Positions 45,355-53,191 of a DNA stretch of 64,000 nt are shown here, in pieces. Below the pieces are notes generated by a model. The model had not been told where the DNA came from and made no database searches. It worked only from the letters and a program-made list of their open reading frames with translations. This stretch comes from Lachnospiraceae bacterium UBA3804 (lineage in GTDB: Bacteria > Bacillota > Clostridia > Lachnospirales > Lachnospiraceae). The position numbers and the translations under genes were made by a program. Location of the stretch: assembly GCA_002368665.1 (NCBI GenBank), contig DFEK01000009.1, positions 1-64,000 on the forward strand, read 5' to 3'. Position 1 is the first letter of the stretch, and each line of letters starts with the position of its first letter.

Positions 45355-46269
45355 TTACATAACTACAACCGTAGTTTCTTCCCTGCGAGATACCTCTTCT
45401 TCCTCAAGAAGAGGTTCTTTTATTTTGCCTTCTTCCTTCTCTTTCTTTGTCACTTTGTAAAGCCCGAAGAAGTAAACTGCCAGAAGTACGGCACCGACAA
45501 TGGTGGAAATGATCACTACCGTCGTATTCTGCGGAAGAACAATCAATTCATAGTTTGCAATAACCGCGAACGTATTGATCATCATATGGATCACAATGGA
45601 TGCGGCAATGGATCCCGTACGGCTTCTTGCGAAGTTTAAGATCATTCCGAAGCAAAATGCCCAGGCCATCCAAATCGGTCCTGCGTGCGCTATTCCGAAA
45701 ACAGCCGATGTGATTAAAGCCGCCACAATTTCCGGCATTCCGCGACGAAGTCTTCCGTACAGAAGGCCTCTGAAGACCACTTCCTCAAGAATCGGAATCA
45801 AAATCGCATTGGCGAGGATTCCCTGCCAGAGCGGATACTGATTATATGTACCAAAGGCTTCGTTTAAGGAATCCATCATTGCTTCGGAAAACGGAATGAG
45901 ATTCAGGATCTGGCTCATAAACAACATCGTGCCAAACCCGCCGATTACGACAAAGAGAAAATCTTTAAGCGAGATTTTCTTTGCATCCACCTGTGCAAGC
46001 GGATTCACTTTTCTGGCCCCAAATATGATCAGATAAACACCCAGGGTAAGAATTCCTGCCCCGATTAAAGCCAGTCCCATATGGTTTCCGGCAAGCTCCA
46101 TAACCGCATTACTGTATGCCTGATAGTCAAAAGAAGCTCCCGTATTCATTTTGGATGCAACTATAATTGAACATATAACGGAAAGAAGCATGCCTGCGGT
46201 TAACTGGCCCGCAAAGTAAATGCCCCAAAACCCAGCTGCTCTTCCGATTTGTTTCCATGCTTTTTTCAT
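45355..46269 (-). CDS. CPBP family intramembrane metalloprotease (first)
   Basis: The 304-residue protein has about eight transmembrane segments. The CPBP (Abi) motifs EEVVFRG (EExxxR), then FGIAHA and HMMINTF, provide the Glu/His zinc or catalytic residues. These proteases cleave within membranes and are linked to peptide maturation and bacteriocin immunity. GAGG lies 5 nt before ATG 46269. It is the gene after the AgrC-like kinase in the same direction (110 bp gap with a terminator). The acidic tail is encoded by DNA that also forms the aroA terminator. Confidence 0.9.
   Translation of the reverse strand: MKKAWKQIGRAAGFWGIYFAGQLTAGMLLSVICSIIVASKMNTGASFDYQAYSNAVMELAGNHMGLALIGAGILTLGVYLIIFGARKVNPLAQVDAKKISLKDFLFVVIGGFGTMLFMSQILNLIPFSEAMMDSLNEAFGTYNQYPLWQGILANAILIPILEEVVFRGLLYGRLRRGMPEIVAALITSAVFGIAHAGPIWMAWAFCFGMILNFARSRTGSIAASIVIHMMINTFAVIANYELIVLPQNTTVVIISTIVGAVLLAVYFFGLYKVTKKEKEEGKIKEPLLEEEEVSRREETTVVVM
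45392..45426 (+). terminator. aroA terminator inside the opposite CPBP coding region
   Basis: Perfect 10-bp stem ACCTCTTCTT (45392-45401) / AAGAAGAGGT (45406-45415), loop CCTC, followed by TCTTTTATTTT. It lies 40 bp after the aroA stop. On the minus strand the same bases encode the Leu-Leu-Glu run near the CPBP C-terminus. Confidence 0.85.
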
Positions 46270-46302
46270 TGATACCTCACCCATACCATATCAGATATGT
46301 AC

Positions 46303-46343
46303 AAATATACCCTATATCAAAATCTCTGATACAGGGTATTTTC
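46303..46343 (-). terminator. Terminator of the LytTR/AgrC-type operon
   Basis: On the minus strand ATACCCTGTATCA pairs with TGATATAGGGTAT (one G-U pair), with flanking A and T residues. It lies 36 bp after the kinase stop and before the CPBP gene. Confidence 0.78.
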
Positions 46344-46378
46344 GGTGTAAGTGGTATGAAAAATGTCGCAAACTGTAT

Positions 46379-47845
46379 TTATGAATTCTGTCTCGGAATC
46401 ATAATGGATACGGCAAATTCGCTGTCGGAAGCCTCGAATTTCGTCATTCCTTCGTAATCGGACACGGTTTTACGGATCGTCGTAATTCCGAATCCGTGAT
46501 GTTCTCTGTCTTTTTTGGATGTATAGCCCGGATTGTTAACGGCTTTTTTGACATCCACCCTTCCATTTGTGGTATTGGAAATACGAATGACAAAAAACTG
46601 CTCCGTACGCTTAATCTGCATTAGGATCTTTTTCGCCAGTCCTTCCGGAAGGTTCATCTCGGCCTCGATGGCATTATCCAGTGCATTGGCAAACACACGG
46701 CAGATATCCATCGGCTTCATATTCAGGCCCCCGTCAATAACTCCGTCCGCAGCAAAATCTATGCCTTCTTCCTTACATTTTGCCGACTTCATGGCAACAA
46801 TGCAGTCCAGCATTTCATCACCTGTTACGAATTCCGGCGAAAGGGCCGAAACACTGGTTAGCAGATCTTCCAGATGTTCCTTTGCCTCGGCGGTTTTACC
46901 GTCCGCAAGAAGCATGTCCATCATGGAAAGGTTATTGATAATATCATGGCGAAAAGCCCTGGTTTCCGTTTGCTTGGCTTTATACTGTTCGATATAATCA
47001 AGCTCCGCATTCAGGTAGTTTTCCTGAAATGCGAATCTTTCGCGCAGGGTTTTATCGGAGGTATTGATAATCAGAAGTACCGGTGCCAGCGTTCCGACGA
47101 TCGGAAGTATGATACCCATGATTATGCTTAATGCATAGTAGCGTTCATCCACTTTTTCAAATGCAACGGGCAATGTCGGGAAGAAGGTAAAGACAAGAAG
47201 CCATCCGATAAAGAACCATCTGGTTCCGACACCGATAATGTAGAATTTCTTTTTGCGGTAATATGCAAAATAGAGAATCGCAACCACCGCCGCCGAAATT
47301 GCAAAAAGGATAATCTGAAACGTCAACTCCAGGGAACTGAATCTTTCCTCCCCGAAAGTTAGAGCATTCACAATATCCGGATTGCCGCCGCTTAAATAAA
47401 CATATGCATACAGAACCGTTGTCTGCATATACATGTAATATCCGTACAGGCCCACTACGGAACCCAATGAACGAAGGAATTTTCTTTCCTTGTAAGAAAA
47501 CATGTAAAAAATAAACGCATAGACAAATGCAAGGGAATTCACGATAATCGATTCCACTCCGAGGATGAATAAACGGGTGGTTTCCTCTATGTTATCTGTC
47601 AGTCCCGCATTTTGAAGCATTTGTATCACCCTGTTGGTAATCGGAACTTCATTGAAGGTAAAAAAGACCATTGCAACGGCTTCCAGCACCAAAACACCCA
47701 GTGCCCCGATGACCAGTTTCCAGGAGATTACAACATATCTTCCGAGGAAACATGCCGCAATCAGGATTACAACCAGCATGGACAGGACAAAAGTCAAATT
47801 CGATATGAAGGATAATATAATTCTGTATCCCAAATGCTCCATCAT
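46379..47845 (-). CDS. AgrC-type sensor histidine kinase (GHKL)
   Basis: The 488-residue kinase has six or seven transmembrane segments in residues 1-265, then a dimerisation helix with H in AFRHDIINNLSMMDMLL. A GHKL ATPase domain follows with NALDNAIEAE and HGFGITTIRKTVSDYEG. This is the layout of peptide-sensing kinases such as AgrC and ComD. It lies 14 bp after its LytTR response regulator. No agrD or agrB gene is in the window, so the signal is unknown. Confidence 0.92.
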   Translation of the reverse strand: MMEHLGYRIILSFISNLTFVLSMLVVILIAACFLGRYVVISWKLVIGALGVLVLEAVAMVFFTFNEVPITNRVIQMLQNAGLTDNIEETTRLFILGVESIIVNSLAFVYAFIFYMFSYKERKFLRSLGSVVGLYGYYMYMQTTVLYAYVYLSGGNPDIVNALTFGEERFSSLELTFQIILFAISAAVVAILYFAYYRKKKFYIIGVGTRWFFIGWLLVFTFFPTLPVAFEKVDERYYALSIIMGIILPIVGTLAPVLLIINTSDKTLRERFAFQENYLNAELDYIEQYKAKQTETRAFRHDIINNLSMMDMLLADGKTAEAKEHLEDLLTSVSALSPEFVTGDEMLDCIVAMKSAKCKEEGIDFAADGVIDGGLNMKPMDICRVFANALDNAIEAEMNLPEGLAKKILMQIKRTEQFFVIRISNTTNGRVDVKKAVNNPGYTSKKDREHHGFGITTIRKTVSDYEGMTKFEASDSEFAVSIMIPRQNS

Positions 47846-47859
47846 AACACAATCTTCTC

Positions 47860-48570
47860 CTAAAACGCCGCCTTCTCAACAAATGCATAAAGCGCTTCTT
47901 TAAGCGGTTTCACATTCGAACGACTGACAGGAAGCGTGACCGCATTCTTGTGATATTCCAAACTCACTTCGCCTTTTAAAAGCTTCTTCACTTTCGCCAG
48001 CGAAACCAGATATCCTCTGTGTATACGGTAAAAGCCGTCGTTTTTCAACTGTTCTTCAAAATCTCCGATATTGGCTCGAATCAGGTGCTCACCATCGGAG
48101 GCATAGATCATCACATACTGGTTCTGTGCTTCCATATAGTAAATATCCGAAACATTTAAGACCAGATCCTCACCGTCTTCGCGAAGGATCAGCTGTTTGC
48201 CCTGCACGTTTTGATCCATTACATGACGAAGAACCTCTTTTAATTTTTCCTCGTTAACGGGCTTGGTTAAATAACGAAGTGCATTGACTTCATATCCTTC
48301 GATGGCATATTCCACATGTCCGGTTAAGAAAACGATCTGCACCTGCTGCCCACGCTTGCGAATTTCTTTGGCAAGCGTAATTCCGTCCATCGTGGGCATT
48401 TCAATATCCAGGAACACCAGGTCGTATGGATTCGAATCAAAACGTTTCAGCAGATCCCTTCCGTCATCAAACGCATCCACGACAACATCCAGACTTCCGC
48501 TGAGTCTGTCTACGAGATTCTTCTCCTGCACTCTGAACTTTTCTTCGTCATCACAAATTGCAATTCTCAT
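47860..48570 (-). CDS. LytTR-family response regulator (AgrA type)
   Basis: The 236-residue regulator has a receiver domain at residues 1-120 (acidic pair DDE, phospho-Asp in VFLDIEMPTMDG, Lys in TKP) and a LytTR DNA-binding domain from about 135 (ILREDGEDLVLNVSDIYYMEAQNQYVMI, HRGYLVS). AAGGAG precedes the ATG by 5 nt. It is the first gene of the operon with the AgrC-type kinase and is transcribed divergently from the YdcF gene. Confidence 0.94.
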   Translation of the reverse strand: MRIAICDDEEKFRVQEKNLVDRLSGSLDVVVDAFDDGRDLLKRFDSNPYDLVFLDIEMPTMDGITLAKEIRKRGQQVQIVFLTGHVEYAIEGYEVNALRYLTKPVNEEKLKEVLRHVMDQNVQGKQLILREDGEDLVLNVSDIYYMEAQNQYVMIYASDGEHLIRANIGDFEEQLKNDGFYRIHRGYLVSLAKVKKLLKGEVSLEYHKNAVTLPVSRSNVKPLKEALYAFVEKAAF

Positions 48571-48594
48571 GGCAACTCCTTACTTCCACCGTGT

Positions 48595-48612
48595 ATTATA
48601 GCATGGTATAAT
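48595..48612. promoter_or_regulatory. Back-to-back -10 boxes of the LytTR operon and ydcF-like gene
   Basis: TATAAT on the minus strand (complement of 48595-48600) and TATAAT on the plus strand (48607-48612) are 6 bp apart, each about 30 nt from its gene. The -35 boxes are weak (TTCCAC at 48584-48589 for the plus strand), which suggests activation. Confidence 0.5.
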
Positions 48613-48642
48613 AAAGACTGCATAGTAAAAACAAGGGAATGA

Positions 48643-49434
48643 ATGATGAAAACGGAGCATAAAAGAATGACAAAATTGCAGATTGTATTTACTGTACTCT
48701 TTCTGGTGATTGCAATCGTAAGCCTCCTATACGGAATTGCCATTTACTCCATTCACAGCGGAAGCAAATTCTTCACCGTCTGGTTTGGACTAAGCGGTCT
48801 GTCCGTTCTGTTAGCTGCTCTTACCGGATTTGGTCTCATCGGCAAAATTCCCACGTTTGTCCGTATCGCGGCTCTTGTCGTAATCGGTCTTTGTTTCCTG
48901 CTTTTGCTTTATACACAAATTCGAATCCTGACACATTTTAACGATAAAGCCCCTTCCGATCTGGACTATATCGTTGTTCTCGGTGCACAGATGCGGCCAA
49001 GCGGTCCTTCCCTCGTTTTACAGTTTCGTCTGGACACCGCCGCAGAATATCTTAAGAACAACCCCGGTACCGTCTGCATCGTCTCCGGCGGAATGGGTCC
49101 GAACGAAACCGAGCCGGAAGCCTTCGGAATGAGGGATTACCTGATTTCCAAAGGAATCGATCCATCCAGAATTCTGACGGAATCCGGATCCGGCAATACC
49201 ATTCAGAATATCCTGTATTCCAAAGAACTGATGGATGAAGAAAACTCTTCCGTCGGAATCGTAACCAATAATTTCCATGTCTACCGCGGAACGGCTTTAG
49301 CCCGGAAACAGGGCTTTAGTAATGTTTATGGCATTCCCGCGCCTTCCAGTCCCGCGTATCTTCCAAACAATATGCTCCGGGAGTTCGTCGGCATCTTAAA
49401 AGATACCCTTCAGGGTAATATGAACTTCTTCTGA
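48643..49434 (+). CDS. YdcF/SanA-like (DUF218) membrane protein
   Basis: The 263-residue protein has three N-terminal hydrophobic segments (about residues 12-35, 43-65 and 75-95), then a DUF218 domain. That domain carries DYIVVLGAQMRPSGPSLVLQFRLD, VSGGMGPNE, ESGSGNTIQNI and TNNFHVYRG. Members have been linked to cell-wall or vancomycin-related functions, but the reaction is not settled. AAGGGA precedes two adjacent ATG codons at 48643 and 48646; either could be used. Confidence 0.9.
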   Translation: MMKTEHKRMTKLQIVFTVLFLVIAIVSLLYGIAIYSIHSGSKFFTVWFGLSGLSVLLAALTGFGLIGKIPTFVRIAALVVIGLCFLLLLYTQIRILTHFNDKAPSDLDYIVVLGAQMRPSGPSLVLQFRLDTAAEYLKNNPGTVCIVSGGMGPNETEPEAFGMRDYLISKGIDPSRILTESGSGNTIQNILYSKELMDEENSSVGIVTNNFHVYRGTALARKQGFSNVYGIPAPSSPAYLPNNMLREFVGILKDTLQGNMNFF

Positions 49435-49445
49435 ATTCTCATCTG

Positions 49446-49475
49446 TTGACATTTTTCCATCTTTTAATGTATTAT
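49446..49475 (+). promoter_or_regulatory. degV promoter
   Basis: TTGACA (49446-49451), 18-nt spacer, TATTAT (49470-49475). The leader of about 75 nt before the gene holds a repeated AGTGTTTAT element and an AAGGAG ribosome binding site. Confidence 0.7.
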
Positions 49476-49557
49476 CTGTTTAGAGAAATTTTATAAAGTG
49501 TTTATAAATAGTTTGGGAAGTGTTTATTAACTAAACAGCATACATAAGGAGACTTCA

Positions 49558-50412
49558 ATGGAAAAAATCGCTGTCATGACAGACACCAATTCCAGCATCA
49601 CAACCAAGGAAGCCAAAGAACTCGGCATTTATCTGGTACAGATGCCCTTTATCATCGATGATGAAGAATGCATCGAGGATGTAAACTGCACTTACGATGA
49701 ATTCTGCGAACGTCTGGATGCCGGTGCAACGGTTTCCACCGCACAGCCCGTTTTAGGGGATCTGCTTGATATGTGGGATGAGGTTTTAAAAACTCATGAT
49801 AAGATCCTCTATATTCCCATGTCCTCCGCTTTAAGCGGTTCCTGTGAAACCGCCACTGCAATGGCACAGGATTACGACGGAAGAGTTTTGGTTATCGACA
49901 ACAAACGAATCTCCATTTCCCAGCGCCGTTCCGTTCTGGATGCGCTTGTCATGATCAAACGCGGAATGAGTGCGGAAGACATCAAAACCTATTTGGTAAA
50001 CGATTCCTTTAATTCCAGCATTTACTTAGCCGTAAACACCCTGGAACTCTTAAAGAAAAGCGGTCGTGTCACTGCTGCCGCCGCAACGATTGCCACAATC
50101 ATGAACATCAAGCCCGTTCTGCAGATTCAGGGTGGAAAGCTCGATTCCTATGCCAAGGAACGTGGAATGAAAAAGGCCGAGAAGGTCATGCTCCGTGCCA
50201 TCGAACAGGACCAGGAGAAGCGTTTCTCCCAGGGAAACAGCGTCATCTATGCCGCCTACTCCGGTAACCGGGCAGAAGGAGAAGAATGGTTAAAGACCGT
50301 TCAGGAGTATTTCCATGATCCGACGATCGAACTGTTCTGCCTTCCCATCAGTATCGTCTGCCATGTCAGCACAGGTGTACATGCGATTGGTATCATGGGA
50401 TATTTGAGCTAG
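49558..50412 (+). CDS. DegV family fatty-acid-binding protein
   Basis: The 284-residue protein starts IAVMTDTNSSITTKEAKELGI and contains STAQPVLGDLLDMW, IPMSSALSGSCETA and a LKKSGRVTAAAA segment, all typical of DegV. Family members such as FakB hold a fatty acid for phosphorylation by FakA. No fakA is adjacent. AAGGAG lies 7 nt before the ATG. A strong terminator follows. Confidence 0.93.
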   Translation: MEKIAVMTDTNSSITTKEAKELGIYLVQMPFIIDDEECIEDVNCTYDEFCERLDAGATVSTAQPVLGDLLDMWDEVLKTHDKILYIPMSSALSGSCETATAMAQDYDGRVLVIDNKRISISQRRSVLDALVMIKRGMSAEDIKTYLVNDSFNSSIYLAVNTLELLKKSGRVTAAAATIATIMNIKPVLQIQGGKLDSYAKERGMKKAEKVMLRAIEQDQEKRFSQGNSVIYAAYSGNRAEGEEWLKTVQEYFHDPTIELFCLPISIVCHVSTGVHAIGIMGYLS

Positions 50413-50477
50413 TTTTGATTCTATAATTGGAGACTCTGCTTAATCTTGAAAGAAGTTGTAGCACTAATTCATAAACT

Positions 50478-50518
50478 AAAAAAGCCCATTCCCCGATAGA
50501 AAGGAATGGGCTTTCTTT
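50478..50518. terminator. Bidirectional terminator between degV and copA
   Basis: Perfect 12-bp stem AAAGCCCATTCC (50481-50492) / GGAATGGGCTTT (50503-50514), flanked by A and T runs. It serves degV on the plus strand and copA on the minus strand. Confidence 0.92.
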
Positions 50519-50531
50519 AACCATTTTGTAT

Positions 50532-50741
50532 CTATTCCAAACCGGTCAACTGATATCCGGTCTCTTCAACTACTTTCTTAAACTCTTCATCGGCAATCTC
50601 TTTGCTTAACGTAATTACCGCGCATTTCTCTTCATGGCTCACTTTGTTTACGGTAACACCGTCCATCTTTTCCAGAGCCTCGCGCATGTGCTTTTCGCAC
50701 ATCGGGCACATCATGCCTTCAATCTTCAATGTCTTTTCCAT
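50532..50741 (-). CDS. copZ: Probable internal translation product: CopZ-like metallochaperone
   Basis: In the copA reading frame an ATG at 50739-50741 is preceded by AAAAGGAG, 9 nt away. From here the frame encodes exactly one HMA domain of 69 residues, beginning [15 protein letters not shown], the usual size and start of CopZ. The linker before it is Lys/Glu-rich. Most likely a copZ gene was joined to copA by loss of a stop codon while keeping its ribosome binding site, so both a fused and a free copper chaperone may be made. Production of the short form is inference. Confidence 0.6.
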   Translation of the reverse strand: MEKTLKIEGMMCPMCEKHMREALEKMDGVTVNKVSHEEKCAVITLSKEIADEEFKKVVEETGYQLTGLE

Positions 50742-53102
50742 GGTCTTTTTCTCCTTTTCTTTCCTTATGACATTTTTCTCGCGAACCGGTTGCGGGAACC
50801 GGATAAAATTCAGTCTCAGTGCATTGCTGACAACAAAGAAACTCGAGAAACTCATCGCCGCCGCACCGAACATCGGGTTTAACTGCCAGCCGAAAATCGG
50901 CTCAAAAGCACCGGCTGCAAGCGGAATACCGATAATGTTGTAGCAGAATGCCCAGAAGAGGTTCTCGTAAATGTTGTGGATGACTTTACGGCTTAAAAAG
51001 ATACTGTTCGGCACATCCGAAATATCGCGTTTCATCAAAACGATTTCCGCTGCATCCATGGCGATGTCCGTACCGGTATGTACTGCAATGCCGACATCCG
51101 CCGCGGTGAGTGCAGGCGCATCGTTGATGCCGTCGCCAACCATGACAACTTTCTTTCCCTTCGCCTGGAACTCTTTGATCTCATCCTGTTTGCCGCCGGG
51201 AAGCACATCCGCGATGACGTTCTTTATTCCGGCTTTGGCCGCAATGGCCCTGGCCGTACGCTCGTTGTCGCCGGAGAGCATAACCACTTCCAGTCCCATT
51301 TTCTTCATGCGCTCCACAGCCTCTTTCGCGTCGGCCTTTAAGGTATCCGCGATGGAGATGATTCCGTAGAAAGTTTTTTCGGATGCAAAAAATACGGGGG
51401 TTGCGCCGACATTGGTAATCTCAGTCAGCAGATTTGCCACCGTTTCGCCATCCAGTTTACGGCGAATATCCTCGGACAGAGGTCTCGACTGAAGATACTT
51501 TAAGTTTCCGCCGTAGAGAACTTCTCCGTGAACTTTTCCCTTCAGTCCGTTGCCCGGGAAGACTTCGAATTCTTCCGGCCTTGCTTCGGAGAGCAGATCG
51601 TTCTCTGCTTCAAACGCTTCCGTAATGGCTTTGGCCAGAGGATGCTCGCTTTCGGATTCAAGGATTCCCGCCTTCTTTAATAAAACTTCCGCGGAAGCAT
51701 CCATCGGATAAAGCCCGGTTACCCTGGGCACGCCTTCCGTCAAGGTGCCTGTTTTATCGAGAACAACTACATTTGTCTTACCCGCCTTTTCCAAAACGGT
51801 TGCATTTTTATAAAGGATTCCGTTCTTCGCACCGACACCGCTTCCGACCATGATGGCAACGGGTGTGGCCAGTCCCAGTGCGCACGGACAACTGATGACC
51901 AAAACGGCAATGCCGTAGGTTATCGAGGCTTCCGCACTTGCACCGGTAAGTAAGTGAATCAGCATAACCACAAAGGCAATGACGATGACCACCGGAACGA
52001 AAACTCCGGCAACTTTGTCCGCAATCTTGGCAATCGGAGCCTTGGTCGCGGAGGCATCGTTTACCATACGGATAATCTGGGCAAAGGAGGTATCCTCTCC
52101 GACCTTTCTCGCCTTGGCCAGAAGCACGCCGGTCTGGTTGATGGTTGCGGTATAAATGGTATCGCCCGCGGTTTTCTCCACGGGAATACTTTCTCCGGTA
52201 AGCGAAGATTCGTCCACGGCGCTTCCGCCATCAATAACCATACCGTCGGCCGGAACCTTCTCTCCGGGACGGACACGGAAGAGTTCTCCGACAACCAGCG
52301 CGGAAGCGGGAATTTCCACTTCCATGCCGCCGCGAAGGACATGGGCCGTATCGGGTGCCATTTTCATCAGATTCTTTAACGCATCGGTGGTACGTCCTTT
52401 GGAATAGGCCTCCAACATTTTTCCGACGGTGATTAAGGTCAGAATCATAGCTGCCGATTCGAAATAAAGACTGTGCAAAAGATCATGCGCCGCTTCGTGA
52501 TTTCCCGCGGAAACCACATTGGTCATACGGATCAGTACAACGAAGCTCCAGAGGAAGGAAATTCCCGAGCCCATGGCCACAAGCGTGTCCATATTGGGCG
52601 CGGAATGAATCACGCCCCTCACACCGCTGATAAAAAACTGCTTGTTGATCCACATGACAATAAAGGCCAGAACCATTTCCATAATGGCTATGGCAAGCGG
52701 ATTATCGAAGAAGGGAGGCATGGGAAAATCCCACATCAGATGGCCCATGGTGATGTACATCAAAGGCAGCAGAAAACATGCGGAAGCAATCAGCCGGTTG
52801 CGGATGTATCTTGCCACCACACCGGGTTTATGGCGTTTGGCTTCAGACTCTTGGGAAGCAAACTCCTTACGCTCCCCCGGATTGCTCTTTCCAAACAGGG
52901 TCGATTTATCGGGAAAAGCGCCGTATCCGGCCTTCTCGACCGCCCGGATGATTTCTTCGGAAGTGGCGCTTCCTTTTACGGTCATGGAATTGGTCAGAAG
53001 ATTAACGCTGACTTCTTCCACATTGGTCAGTTTTTTGACGGCATTTTCGACTCTCGCGGAACAGGCCGCGCAGCTCATGCCGGTAACACAATATTTATCC
53101 AT
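50532..53102 (-). CDS. copA: Copper-type P1B ATPase with HMA domains at both ends
   Basis: The 856-residue pump is of the Cu+/heavy-metal exporter type. The N-terminal HMA domain has [11 protein letters not shown] (CxxC near residues 11-14). The transmembrane metal site is SCPCALG, the phosphorylation site DKTGTLTEG and the hinge [10 protein letters not shown]. The C-terminal transmembrane motif NALRLN is followed by a second HMA domain ([11 protein letters not shown]) at the very end, an unusual position. It may also be made separately from an internal start at 50741. The promoter has a GTTAG-N6-CTAAC operator also found at feo. Confidence 0.95.
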   Translation of the reverse strand: MDKYCVTGMSCAACSARVENAVKKLTNVEEVSVNLLTNSMTVKGSATSEEIIRAVEKAGYGAFPDKSTLFGKSNPGERKEFASQESEAKRHKPGVVARYIRNRLIASACFLLPLMYITMGHLMWDFPMPPFFDNPLAIAIMEMVLAFIVMWINKQFFISGVRGVIHSAPNMDTLVAMGSGISFLWSFVVLIRMTNVVSAGNHEAAHDLLHSLYFESAAMILTLITVGKMLEAYSKGRTTDALKNLMKMAPDTAHVLRGGMEVEIPASALVVGELFRVRPGEKVPADGMVIDGGSAVDESSLTGESIPVEKTAGDTIYTATINQTGVLLAKARKVGEDTSFAQIIRMVNDASATKAPIAKIADKVAGVFVPVVIVIAFVVMLIHLLTGASAEASITYGIAVLVISCPCALGLATPVAIMVGSGVGAKNGILYKNATVLEKAGKTNVVVLDKTGTLTEGVPRVTGLYPMDASAEVLLKKAGILESESEHPLAKAITEAFEAENDLLSEARPEEFEVFPGNGLKGKVHGEVLYGGNLKYLQSRPLSEDIRRKLDGETVANLLTEITNVGATPVFFASEKTFYGIISIADTLKADAKEAVERMKKMGLEVVMLSGDNERTARAIAAKAGIKNVIADVLPGGKQDEIKEFQAKGKKVVMVGDGINDAPALTAADVGIAVHTGTDIAMDAAEIVLMKRDISDVPNSIFLSRKVIHNIYENLFWAFCYNIIGIPLAAGAFEPIFGWQLNPMFGAAAMSFSSFFVVSNALRLNFIRFPQPVREKNVIRKEKEKKTMEKTLKIEGMMCPMCEKHMREALEKMDGVTVNKVSHEEKCAVITLSKEIADEEFKKVVEETGYQLTGLE

Positions 53103-53121
53103 TGAATATCCTGATTTCTTT

Positions 53122-53168
53122 GTTAGATTTAACTAACTTATTATATCATCTTTAATCCAAATAGGCAA
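53122..53168 (-). promoter_or_regulatory. copA promoter with GTTAG-N6-CTAAC operator
   Basis: On the minus strand TTGCCT (complement of 53163-53168), 17-nt spacer, TATAAT (complement of 53140-53145). Two bases later comes the inverted repeat GTTAG (53122-53126) / CTAAC (53133-53137) with 6-base spacer ATTTAA. Neither a CopY box (TACAnnTGTA) nor a CsoR-type GC-rich palindrome is seen. Confidence 0.75.
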
Positions 53169-53191
53169 TTTTCTAAGGAAACGTTCATACT

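Noticed and set aside
46270..46378. A small autoinducing peptide gene between the CPBP protease and the AgrC-type kinase
   Set aside because: The 109-bp gap holds only a terminator and a ribosome binding site. No frame of useful length with a start site was found.
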